From the NCBI RefSeq assembly GCF_047511655.1, contig NC_133392.1:161872542-161936541 (forward strand): 64,000 nt of DNA, read 5' to 3'. This stretch comes from Castor canadensis (lineage: Eukaryota > Chordata > Mammalia > Rodentia > Castoridae). Both the position numbers and the translations under genes were made by a program. The notes under the pieces were generated by a model. The model did not search any database and had not been told where the DNA came from. It saw only the letters and a list, made by a program, of their open reading frames with translations. Shown in pieces: positions 37,781-49,300 of this stretch; the stretch's first letter is position 1; each line of letters starts with the position of its first letter.

Positions 37781-40354
37781 GTTCTTGACTCTCACATGCA
37801 AGACAAGGAAAGCATCCAGCCTTCAACAGTGTCACTTCCTCAGCTTTGAGCCCAAAATATCCTGAATCCTCTTCGGGAATCTAGAGGTCGCCCCAGGAAT
37901 GGTTAGAAGCTGTGGTTCTCTCTGCCTTGCCCCAATCTGTGCATCTTAACACTGCCATCTGGCAACTCATTGCTTGAGTTCCTGAGCACCTGTGTGCGCC
38001 AAGCTCTGGGCCGGGCCCTGGCTCAGAACAGGGAGTAGGACACAGTGACGCCTGGGGGACCCAGAGTGTCCTCAGCAGAGTCTCAAACAGCCCCTGCCAA
38101 TATAGGCTGGCAGACCCTTGCTCTGCAGTTGAGAACTTTCCCACTCAGGCATCACCTCTTACCAAACCCTGAGCCCTGGAGCCTCAGGCTGGCCCAGGAG
38201 GGGACCCATACGTGCAGCCTCCTGAGTTGTCCCATAACCCACAGGGTTGGAACTATAGCTTCCCATTTGACAGATGAGGGTCCAAGAAGGTAAAGACCTG
38301 CCCAGGGTCTGAGGTACAGAGGTGGCAGCCAGCCATCCTTGGACCTCAAAGGTCTTGCCTGGTACCCCTGATACCCGAGGGCCCAAATTCATTCTTCAGG
38401 GCACCCCACCATGTGGGGTTCTGGGCTCACCAGTCCTTCTTCCCTCTAGCCCACAGAGGAGGGCTAGAAAGCTGGCTTGGAGACCCCCTTAGCCCCACCA
38501 ACCCACCATTCCAGCCTGTATCTCCTCCCCAGACCATGCCTCCTCCTCTGGGAAGTCTTCCCAGGTATCCACCTTCTGGAACTCTTTGTGGCTGGCCCTT
38601 CATTATTGAGCTCAGCTCCAGATGATCGCCATACACACGTGGGGGCCCTTGTTTTTCACCCAACAAGGTCCTGCTGCCCAACACCAGACCACTGCCCCAG
38701 CAGACCCTGAAGAGATAGGGCACAGGTACGGGTTCAGACGGACCTGGATTGACCCTGCCCCTGCCTCTGACCAGGCAGGGCTCCTCTGAGCTCTGCTGCC
38801 AGGACTCTGCTCCTTTCCCACCTCCACCCCCCAGGATCCTGTTTCCCATCCAGCTGAAAGTCCTGATAGCAGCTCCAGCCTGAGAGCCCCAGGTCAGCTC
38901 TGCCCTGTCAAACACACAGTTCAGCCAGGAACCTGTGTCTTTTCGTCCTCAGGCAGCACAGAAATATTCTGGCCCTGACCCGGGGCAGTGTTCTGGCCAC
39001 CCCAGAACTCCCCAAAGTCCTCCCCAGGGTGCACAGGCCCAGGCCAAGGCTCCAGCCCTGGGTCTGCCCTCATCTAACAAGCACCCTGATGAAGCACTTC
39101 TGACCCGCTAGTCATTCCCACCAGGGCTCCATGCAGGCCTCTGCCAGCATGACCTGCTGCTGCCCACAGGCCGGCCGGGCCCTGAGCTGCCAGAGCTCGG
39201 GTATCCCAAGACCCAGCACCCCCACTCCTTGTTGGTGCCCACAAGTACCTCCAGGCCTTCTGCAGCAACCAAGCAAGGGGAGCCTCTAGCAGCAGGCCTG
39301 CAAGTGGAGAAACCTGTTCTCCGGGTTTGTGGTGGACTGCTGAGGGGCCTCCTTCCCTGGGCAGGGCCGCACCCTAACGGTCCTGTCCCTGTACCTGGGG
39401 CCAGCTTTGGGCGGAGGCTCTTCCTCAGTTCTCCACCCCCCTTCCTTAGTCTCTTTCACCCACTTACAGCTGAAGACAGAGAAGAATGGGACATTTGGAT
39501 CTAGAACTGCCCCCTGGGTGAGTGGGAGCCAATAACCACCCCTGCTCTGTGCCCTAAGTGCCTGCTGTCCTGCCTTCCTTGGAGAGTCCTGGGACAAGCC
39601 TCCTGGATGGGACCAGCACCCCTGCCCCTGAGCCAGCCCATCACCCAGGCAAAGGGTGTCAGCATTTAGCCTTCCTTTTGCCATCCCAGCAAAGAACAAA
39701 TTGCCCCTGTCTCTTCTATGGGGACAGCCAGCAAGGACAGGGTCTCTAGGACTCCAGCAAAGGATCTTCTGGGATCAGCTCCAGTCCTGGGGTGAGTATG
39801 CACACCCAGCTTGGTGACCCTGGCTGGATCAGAGACTGGGAAAATGGACTCACCTCACTTTTCCTTCTTTCCTGCTTTGACACTGTTTTCCTGAGTGGCT
39901 GCTGTGTGCCGGGTACTGCAGCCACCGAAACGGCAACCCTGCTCTGGTGGAGCCCGTGGGTGCACATCCATTAGCCTGCTATATGGTTCTGGTGCCGGGA
40001 TGACCTGGGGAGCCAGCCGTGGAGCAGATGCAGAAGGGCCATCCTGCTGAGCTCCCTCCATACTCCCAGACTTCCCAGTCCTTGACTTACTCTGTCCCAG
40101 GCTTCCTCACCAGTGGAATTCTGTTAAACAAGTGGCCAGAGCTAGCATCCTACAGGAAGGATGTTGGGGACGGGGACAATGAAACACCTTGGGTCTTACG
40201 AGAAAGTAGATGCATTTATTGGAACAAGAGCTGAGAGCAGTGCTTCTCCCAGGGGTGGCCTGTGCTCGGCAGCTTCCACAACCCCAGAGCTTGTCAGAGA
40301 CACAGAATTCCACCTAATAGGACCCACTGACCTCAATCTGCACCTCCCTCCATT

Positions 40355-40445
40355 GCTTGGCACTGATATAGGAGGTGCTCAGGAAATACTAGCCAATTAC
40401 TATCATTGTTCCCATTTCACAGACCAGAAAACTGAGGCCCAGGGA
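40355..40445 (+). repeat. MIR-like 3' fragment
   Basis: ggtgctcaggaaatactagc, then cattgttcccatttcacagac and gaaaactgaggcccaggg, as in MIR 3' ends. Confidence 0.55.
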
Positions 40446-41084
40446 GTAGAGATGGACCTTGTATGGTGCTCTCTATGAGTGACTGGCTATCCCTATGAGG
40501 GCCAGTGAGATGCTCCAGTGTAGTGTCACCAAAGAGCTTCACTGCTGTTGAAAAAAAGGGAAACACTTGCCTTAGGGATTGTGATGACCCCTCATGGAGC
40601 CCAGGAGGTGAGTGCTGGAGCCCCAAGGCCAGGGTACACCTGTCAGCCACTTCTGCCCACACCTGTGGCTGCATTCCCTAAAAACTATATGACTCCGGTC
40701 CTTCCTGCCTTCCATTGTTGAAGTAGAAATCGTGCAGGCTCTGAAAAAGGGCAACCAAAGGAAGGTGGCAATGGGAAGATGTACCCTCCCCTGGCAACAG
40801 TCCCCATCCCACCACCACCCCCACATCCGGGAACCCAGAACACTGTAGGAGATAGGCTTGCCAGCGGACCTGGAGGACTGATTTACAAAGAAGCCTCGTG
40901 CCCATTCTGCCTTACACTATCTCTTCCCTCTGAAAGCCCCATAAGGGGTTCTGCCCTTTCCTCTTCCTGCTTCCCCATCTTTGCACTGAGGTGGAGGATT
41001 CTGACCCAGCATCATTATTTGGGATTAATACTGCCTAGCCAGCGAAAATTTTACCATTGGAGATTGTAGCGCAAATGGACCAAT

Positions 41085-41099
41085 GGCGCCATCTGCTGG
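41085..41099 (-). promoter_or_regulatory. CTCF-type binding site
   Basis: The minus strand reads ccagcagatggcgcc, which fits the remembered CTCF core CCASYAGRKGGCR at every position. It is flanked by two opposed CCAAT-like motifs (ccattgg at 41054-41060 and ccaatgg at 41080-41086) and is not inside a repeat that I recognise. Confidence 0.6.
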
Positions 41100-41689
41100 C
41101 CATTTGCTTCTGCCCTTTAAGAAGGACCTCGAGGGTAGCCAGAGGCCTGGGATGCACTATTCCCAGGGCAGGCAAACAATCCAGGAAGCTGAGTGAGGAT
41201 CAGAGGCCCCTTTCAACAGCTCCACCAAGATCTGGGGCTGAGATTTGAATTCATGGGGACCCAAGCTCCATCCCCCCAGGAACAACAGACACCTGGCTAT
41301 TGCCTCAGGTCTCCCCACTCCCCCTGCTGGGATTTTTACCCATTGTATAAATGAGAAGAGTATCAGGAAAATGCAGTGAAGGTTGCCCTGAACAGGCCCT
41401 GCCTCATGGGCTCATCCTAGAACTGAGCTCATGAATCTCAAGGAAAGAAAGCTTCTCTGTGGTCACACAGGCCAGAACAGCCTTGGGCCAGGCCAGCAAG
41501 GAACTTGCATTTCAAACTGTTGCATAAACTTGTTGAGAAGCTTGTCAGTGCCTTGATATCTCCAGCTGGGCCATGCCTGCCGCCTGGCCCTTGCCAAACA
41601 GTTCATCCAGGGCTGCCCAACCCAAGTAGACGAAAGCCTCCCTGTTCAAGAGATGGGTGAACCAGTGAAGACGGAATCTTCTTGTGAGA

Positions 41690-42180
41690 TTGGGGCCAGT
41701 AGCTCTATTATCTCAGTGGCAGAGAGTTCTTGATTCACACAGAGTTCTTTGTCTCTTGAGTGCCATGAATGCAATTCATGGACAATGGAGGGTGAACGTA
41801 CACAGATGAGAGGTTTATTAAAGGAAAGGACATAGCTCCCACCTGAGGCGGGGAGGGGTCCCGAGCAGGATGCCAGTGAACTTTGGGTGGGGGGGGTGTG
41901 TTTTAACCATTTTCTCCGATAATCAGGCGCGTGGAAAGCAGCACTCTTATTGGTCATGCTCACAACCTTCCGATCAGACCGTGGTCTAACCTGGTCTCAT
42001 TTCCCACCGATCTGAATTGGTGGGGGAAAGGAAGCGCTGTGAGGGACTGGTGTTAAGAGAGATGGTGTCATCTCTCCCGTTTGTCAGCAGCTCAGGTTAT
42101 AATGGAAGTTTCCTGGGGGCCCCTGATCCTGCACCTGCCTGATTTCATTTAACTACCTAACCTGTTCTCTCCAGCAGGGT
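41690..42180 (-). mobile_element. LTR fossil (endogenous retrovirus), solo
   Basis: Minus-strand sequence contains an LTR-like promoter and polyadenylation region: accaataag, then cctttaataaacctctcatc and a downstream segment ending near gagctactggcccc. Length and layout suit a rodent-lineage ERV LTR of moderate age. No internal genes are attached. It points away from PEX10 and lies about 1.1 kb from its start codon. Confidence 0.55.
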
Positions 42181-43034
42181 TAGGAGCCTCAAAGGGGCAC
42201 TGAGGACTTAAAGAGCAGGGAGAGACTTCAGGACCACTCCGGTCATGACCCGTTCCTCTTAGAGGGTCATGCCTGCAGCGTTGGGGCTACGCGCTCCGCC
42301 CAAGTCTTCCCCAGCTCGGCCATTGGGCTGAGCCTATCCCGGGACGTTCGCACGACTGAGACCCCGCAGGTGAGACCAGAGGTGAGACCAGAGGTGAGAC
42401 AAGGAACTGCAGCCTGGACTGCCCCAAGGCTTGGCTGCGGTCAGCGGGACTCGGACGCCTTCACCCCTTGCCTGCGCCGCGCCTTCCTCCTGCAGTCCCG
42501 CGGGGCTCCTCGACCTACCAACAGGACGGGAAGCTCAAGGCTGTCGGGTGCCCTTGCCGCACCCCACATACGACGACCCCAGCGGAGACCGGCCGCGGAT
42601 ATCCAGCGCAGCCCGCTAGGCCCCGCCCCTCTCCTGGTTCCTCCCCTCCCTCTTCTACCTTAGCCCCACCCCTTTCCCCTGGCAGCTCCTCGCCACCGCC
42701 CCCTTCCCGGGCCGGTCGGCCGCCAGGACACCAGGTCCAGCTGTAGCTGGCCTGTGACGACCACAGGGCTCTGGCCTCCGATCGCGTGTGACCTTGGCAC
42801 ACGCCCCAGAACTCTGTCCCTCTCCGGGAGCAGAGTGGCTGGGAGAGGTCTGGGGTTCAGGCAAGCACAAGCGGCTGTCCCGTCACCATCGTCCCGGGGA
42901 TCTCCTGGGGCCCCAGGCTCCTTCTGCGAGTCCAACGTCGGACGGCAGGAGACCCCGAACAGCGATAGACGCCGCTGCCCATCCCATAGTCCCACGCTGC
43001 CTTCCCTAGTCGCCGGCCCCGCCTTCCACCTCCC

Positions 43035-43141
43035 AGCTCCGGCCCCGCCCCCTCCAGCTCCGCCCCCTCCAGCTCCGCCCCTCCAGCTCCGCCCCCTCCG
43101 GCTCCGCCCCTCCGGCTCCGCCCTCCGGCTCCGCCCCCGCC
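43035..43141 (+). repeat. Seven-unit tandem GC-box array in PEX10 promoter
   Basis: Units start at 43035, 43056, 43071, 43085, 43100, 43114 and 43127, each 13-21 bases, of the form agctccgccccctcc or ggctccgcccctcc. Each unit carries a ccgccc core, the reverse complement of the Sp1/KLF GC box. The last three units share the a-to-g change at the first base, suggesting later local duplication. Confidence 0.85.
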
Positions 43142-43280
43142 GCGCGCCACTTAGCCTCGTCACGCTTTCCTCAGGCCCCGCCCCCTGCCTCGTGACGTGG
43201 GAGAACTCCACCGCACGCCGCGCTACGTCGTACGTCATCATGGCGCGCCGGGGCGGGCTGAAGCCGCGAACTCTGCGGCC

Positions 43281-43386
43281 ATGGCGCGGGCCTGTCCGCC
43301 GGAGGTGATCCGTGCGGCCCAGAAGGACGAGTACTACCGCGGCGGCCTGCGGAGCGCGGCGGGCGGCGCCCTGCACAGCCTGGCGG
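43281..43386 (+). CDS. PEX10: PEX10 coding exon 1
   Basis: Encodes residues 1-35 plus one base of codon 36 and starts [14 protein letters not shown]. The donor is gcgg|gtgagc. The reading frame is open further upstream to 43197, but family similarity begins at the ATG at 43281, so that start was chosen. Confidence 0.96.
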
Positions 43387-46300
43387 GTGAGCGACCCGGA
43401 GACGGGAGGCGGGTCTACTGCGACCCCCGGGCGGGCTCGGCCCCGCGTCCCAGGTAGGGGCGGTCCCGGCCCCGGACCACAGCCAGGCTCCCTGCTCCGG
43501 AGGCCCTTGGGAAAGTGACGATTAGAACAGATTTTCTTCCAGGCTGTGTTTATTTTACAAACACCTTGCCCTTACTCTGTGCCAGGCAGTCTCCCACTTA
43601 CTCCTCAAACGTCTCCAGGTAGGACCTGTCGCTTCGTCTTCGTACAGGTCAGCAAATGGCAGTTCCAGAAAGATGCAGTTGAGAGCTGAAATTTGCCGTT
43701 AGATGGGTGGTCTCTGGCCTCTGCTTTTAGCGCTAGCTAGACCGTTTTTCCTGGGGCCTTCTATGGTCTAGAATGATTGCCCAGGCGGATCCCAGACCTG
43801 ATGCAGGTGGGACGTGCCCAGGAGACGGGTCTGTGGTAGAGAGAGAACCTGGGTGGGGCCTGCTGAGTGGACGCTGTGTAGAGAGGAGTGGTTGAGACTG
43901 GGCTCTGCTTCTGTGGAAGGGTGACGCTTGACCTGGACCTTAGCACTTGGGAGAGGATTGCTGTCCCTAATTCTAGAGAATCCTCACCATCGTCCCGGGA
44001 ATAACCTCTCTTTGTCCTCTCAGGTGCAAGGAAGTGGCTGGAGTGGAGGAAAGAGATCGAGCTGCTCTCAGATATAGCCTACTTTGGCCTCACCACAGTT
44101 GCAGGTAGCAGTTCTGCTAAGAACTAAGGGACCCACAACTCACCTAAGTCAGAGGACAGTGCAGGGGGCGGAGGGGGTCAGGGCTGCCAGGCAGAGTGAG
44201 AAGCTCCTGGAAATGGCCTATACGCAGCCTCAAGGAAGAAGTGGTCCCTAGGCCAGACTGAGCCCCCGTCTGGAGGGCAGGGCCCAACCCTCATCCAGTG
44301 GCATCTCCTCTGCTTTTTATGTCCCCGAGAACCTTCATCAGAACTTTTCCAAGGGTGACATTGAGACCTGTTTCTCAGTGGCTGGCCTTGGTGACATGAG
44401 CAGGTCACAGTGCTCACCCATCAATTGGTGCTGGCAGTGAGCCCTGGTGGGGTGGTAGTGTCAAGGCTGATGGTCATCCTTTAGAGAGAAGCACTGCAGG
44501 GAGAGCCTCAGGCTTGGCAGCCAGTCCTACAGGAGAGGGTCACCCAAGGGCATCCTGCAACCACAGAGTGCATTCTGGTTAGTAGGAGATGGACAATAAG
44601 CACCAAATGACTGCATTATGTTACATCCTGAGAGGTAAGGAGCTTTTCAGGATTAAAGACCAGGTCTGGGGAAAGCATTTTCAAGACAGCAACTGGAGCC
44701 ATGGCCCTGAGAAGGAGGTGGCTTCAGCAGACTGGACTTTCCCTCTAAAAGGTGTGAGAGGGGAGAGGCTGACTGCTGGCTGTGACCAAAACACAGGGGT
44801 GGGAGATCTGCAGAGTCTGTCCCAGCCTGCATCTGGGTTATGGTAAGACACATGGGGTACAAGAGTCCAGGGTGCTCTGCAGGCTTGGCCTCAGGAACAG
44901 ACGGACAGCATCATTTCCAGCAGAGTCAGGAAATGGGAAATCAGGCTTTCCTAGGTGGGGGCTGGGACTCTCTTGGCAGGGGTGACTTTAGGGATATTTA
45001 TCTGATGCCACATGGTGTTATCAGGTTGGCAGCTGACCTGGAAGCCTGGTACAAAGGAGTGAGTCAAGTCCAGGCTGGGCCATAAATTGAGGCTACATCA
45101 GTGCATATGGAAGGTGGGAACCACAGGACTAAATCCCATTGCTTGGGCAGGATGTAGGAGAGGCAGCAGGGGAGTAAACAGCACAGACTCCAAAGAAGAG
45201 CAGGTACCAAAATGGAGGATCCTGGCCAGAGCCCAGGAACCCATGGCAGCCAGAGTGGCAGGTTATGTCACATACTGTCTGAGATCATGGCAGGGCTACA
45301 GTGGGGTTAGCAAGGAAGGTCATGTTGGCCTTGGCGAGGGTTCAAGGGTGACAGCCTGGTCATCCTGGGCTCTTGAACTCTTTTCACCTCAGCATTACAT
45401 TGTTAACAGTACCCCTTTTCTAAAGATGAGTACAGGCTTAGAGTCATCTTGTCCTGCTGGAATTCACTGTGCAGAGCCATAGCTTCTCATTTCATTAGCA
45501 TCCCCAAGGCCAATAAGAATGGACTGGAACCTCAACTCACACTGACGACAATACCTGGAAGTTGTTTTAAATTTTTTTTTTTTTTTCTTTGGTGGTAGTA
45601 GGGTTTTAACTCAGGGCCTCATGCTTGCTAAGCAGGTGCTCTGCCACTTGAACCATTCTACCAGCCCTGTTTTATGTTGGGTATTTTTTTGAGATAGGGT
45701 CTCGTAAACTACTTGCCTCAGCTGTCTTCCAACTGGGATCGTCCTGATCTCTGCCTCTCAGTAGCTAGGATTACAGAAGTGAGCCAACAGTGCCTGCTTG
45801 GTTTTTTAATTAAATGCAAATCTGTAGATTCTCTCCTTCCTCCTCCCAGAAAATGAAAAATAATGCTTTTCACATTGTTTCTAGAGTTTTAAAGTTAAAA
45901 ATGATGGTACTATCCAAAATTTTTTATTTTTGAACATGACAATATTCTTTTAAAATAGACTCAAGATCAGAACATCTTATCCTCATAAAGTTAGGTAGCC
46001 TGTTGACTCCAAAGGCTTTGATCAGTGCCATCCACACGCTTTTCCATTTGACATGCACTAAATTTTGTTGTTTGTGGGAGTGTGTGCTTATAATGACATC
46101 ACTGCCTGCCTAACTTAGGAGAATTACATTCCTGGTTCTGTGTGAGGAGAAGGGTGTGTAAAGCATATAAAATATTAACCCTCATTTCTTGTAACAAAAT
46201 GAGGCTAATATTTAAATTATAGGCTAATATTAATTGTTCTCAGACTAGATATTTTTTTTCCTCAAAATTAAAACTTTTTTTTGTTGTTTTTTGTTTTGTT

Positions 46301-49300
46301 TTGCTGGGTTTTTAACGGGGGGCCTTGCACTAGCTGGGCAGGCATTCTACCACTTGAACTGCACCATGAGCCCAAAGCAATTTTTTCTTTGGGATTTAAT
46401 GAAGTATTGAGCTGAAGCCAGTTTGACGTGGTGGGAGATGTCAGACTGAGGAAAGTTTGTGCAGCCTGAATTAAACAAACCCTGAACCCTTTTTAAAGAA
46501 CAATAAAACATCTACTTAATGACAGCCTGGAGAGTTTGAGAGTGACAGGTGGGGCTGGGAGAGCTGGCATGTGGGCAGAGGCTGACACAGCAAACTGGCC
46601 TGCAAGCCCATTCCTGCAGCAGGCCCCACCAGTGCGCACTGTTCTTGTCCTCTCAGGCTACCAGACACTAGGAGAGGAGTATGTTGGCATTGTGCAGGTG
46701 GACCCGTCCCAGCAGCGTGTGCCCTCCAGGCTTCGCCGCAGTGTGCTGGTCACACTGCATGCAGTCCTACCTTACCTGCTGGACAAGGCCCTACTGCCCC
46801 TGGAGCAGGAGCTGCAGGCCGATGGTGACAGCGCACGGCCCTCCCAGGGCAGCCTGGTGACCAGTGGGCGCAGCCGGTCAGGGGCACGGCACTGGGTGCA
46901 TCGCCATACAGCCACCCTGACTGAACAGCAGAGGAGGATACTCCAGCGGGCAGTCTTTGTCCTCAGACAGGGCCTCGCCTGCCTCCATCGGCTCCACGTC
47001 GCCTGGTTTTACATCCATGGTGCCTTCTACCACCTGGCCAAGAGGCTCGTGGGCGTCACTTATGTAAGTAACAGTGCCTTACTTTGGGCCCATGCTAATG
47101 ACAGTCGTAGCTGAATGCTCTGTTTCAAAGCTGGAACCCCCAACTCTCTTCTTGGAAAATGGCAGGTTTTGTTCAGTTACATTTTGCATAAGACCCAGGA
47201 AGTCCAGTTTCCACAAACCCTGGGGGTAGAGCAAGTCTTTCCTCTTGTAGCCAGCATGAAGGAGAGTGCGGGGGTGGGAGATGGGGTGGCTCGTGGGAGG
47301 TTGGGCAGGGCATAACCTCATGGCAGTTCTTTACAAAAGGCCTGGAGCTGTGTCCATTTCACTGCTTTGGGGAATAAGCATCTGATCTCAGATGATGGCA
47401 AGCATGGTCTCCAACCCAGCTCCTTCCCCTCTTCTCACCTCCTATCCCCTTGAGGCCCCTGCCCACCATCCAGCAGCCCTGACAGAGAGGCAGGGCTCTC
47501 CTCCAGGGAACGTTCCTGGCAGTAATCTATGGTGACCACGTAACTTTGGCACCACCGGCCCGCCGGGCCTCCTTGAGTCTGTGCTTGCCTGGCTAGACAC
47601 TCTGGAGGCAGCCTCCCCACCTCTTCTCACCCTGGCTCTCCACTGATGCCCTTGCTTCCCAGTTTGCCCACAAAGCCTCCCCTGTGGTCCCACTACCATG
47701 TTCCCTGCCCTGGCTCCCTGCCCTGGCCCCCAGCCCACCAGAGCCACTGTGCTGCACAAAGCTCCTTTCAGAAAGGACCCCACCCCTTCCCTCTGGCCCT
47801 TCTGCAGCCAGGCTGCCCTGCCTCCATATATAACAGGTCACCAGGAGCCTTGTCATGGAGCTGTGGCTGGGTCTCAGTCCTCATCTCAGTGCACGCAGAT
47901 TCCAGAGATATCCAACAGAGTCCTTGCGCCCAGCAGGAGTTTGCTGAGTGTCTGTGTACTGGGCTCCCAGGGCGGGCACAGGGCTCCTTTCCATAAGGAA
48001 GCAGAGCCAGGCTGACAGTGGGACCTGCCACCTCCATATACGCTCCCACTCCAGCCTGAGGCCTGTGTGACCTGACAGTCTTCATTTCCCAGCCAGTGGG
48101 AAGGGACATCGGAAGTGGAGGACAGCAGGCTTTCTCTTCAGTGATGTGACCAGGAGAGACTGGGACAGTGTCCCTGGGGGCCATTGTCCTCAGGGGGGCC
48201 ATGTGCCTTGCTAAAGTAGGAAAGCATCCATCCCTAGGGTAGGGCACCCTAGGTGAGCAGTGTCTGCACATCTGCCCATGCCTCCCCCCCAACCCTGCTA
48301 TCACCACACACACCCCTGCTCTTTCTCAGCCCCTTTGCTGGTTCTTTTCTGAGAGGTGGTCCCTAGGTGACCCCAGAATCCTCACCCACCCCCCTGGCCA
48401 ATCCAGTTTTGTGGCTCAGACCTATGCTGACAACCTAAAGATCAGCTTGTAGCTAGGACTCCCCAAACCCATCTCCCTGGCCTTGCACTGCCAGGGAGAG
48501 ACCTGGGTGGGTCCACCTGAACACAGGACCTGTAGCAGACACTGAGGCCAGGTCACCTGCCTTGACAGCTCCGCACCCGCCACTGGCCTGGAGAAGACCA
48601 AAGGGCTCGTGCAGGCTACCAGCTGCTGGGTCTTGTCTCCCTGTTGCACCTGGCACTCTCCATGGGGCTGCAGCTGTATGGCTTCAGGCAGAGGCAGCGT
48701 GCCAGAAAGGAGTGGAGGCTGCACCGCAACCTGTCCTACCACAGGTACACAAGGAGCCTGAGGGGCCTCAGCACAGCACAAGGACTGTGGAAGGCACTCT
48801 CACCTGAATGTGTCCACCCTCCCCAGGGGTTCCCTGGAAGAGCGAACTGTTCCCAAAACCCCACTGTGCACCCTGTGCCTTGAGGAGCGCAGGCACTCAA
48901 CAGCCACGCCCTGTGGCCACCTCTTCTGCTGGGAGTGCATCACCGAGTGGTGTAATACCAAGGTGCGTGCAGCCCAGGGCTGGTTGACATGGTGGTAGTG
49001 CAGACCGTAAGGCAGAGGCACACTCAGCCCATCTCCAAAACCGCCCCGATTTGGGGGTGGAGAGGCGGGCATCTTTCCAAATGTTCCCAAGTCCGTGCCT
49101 GTTGAGGCTTGCTTGTATCATGGGTGCATAGACCAGGCCATCCTGGTCCTGTTCACAGGCCCATCCTGCCTCCTGGACTCCTCAGTACACTGGGGACCTC
49201 GGTGCACTCGTATGTGCCAGGCTGGCCTTGTACAACTGTTGGCCTGTTTCCAGCAGGTTAGGTACCCAGGGAGGCAGAGCAGGAAACCCTGCCTCCCTTC

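Larger units (their letters stand above)
33638..41689. other. Gene-free interval, fifth part
   Basis: Non-coding. Holds a possible LTR fossil at 35525-35940, two reverse B1-like SINEs at 37561-37780, MIR-like sequence at 40355-40445 and the CTCF-type site at 41085. The longest open frame (35524-36186) overlaps the LTR-like sequence and has no recognisable domain. Confidence 0.65.
42280..43480 (+). promoter_or_regulatory. PEX10: PEX10 CpG-island promoter region
   Basis: A CpG-rich block surrounds the first exon. It contains an inverted CCAAT box near 42320, a short three-copy repeat of gtgagaccagag at about 42370-42405, a GC-box array at 43035-43141, a CACGT/CRE-like gtgacgtggg near 43193 and a CRE-like tacgtcatca at 43231-43240. 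There is no TATA box in the expected place. This is typical of a housekeeping promoter. The transcription start is not determined. Confidence 0.75.
43387..46656 (+). other. PEX10: PEX10 introns 1 and 2
   Basis: Intron 1 (43387-44023) starts inside the CpG island and then holds unremarkable sequence with a possible old LINE/MIR scrap near 43550-43700. Intron 2 (44105-46656) is the longest, with two reverse SINEs (45572-45802 and 46270-46375) and an AT-rich stretch at about 45800-46260. No further exon is recognised. Confidence 0.7.

Noticed and set aside
42660-43376. 238-codon minus-strand open frame over the PEX10 promoter
   Set aside because: It overlaps PEX10 exon 1 and the GC-box array, and its repetitive Gly/Arg/Glu content comes from that tandem repeat.
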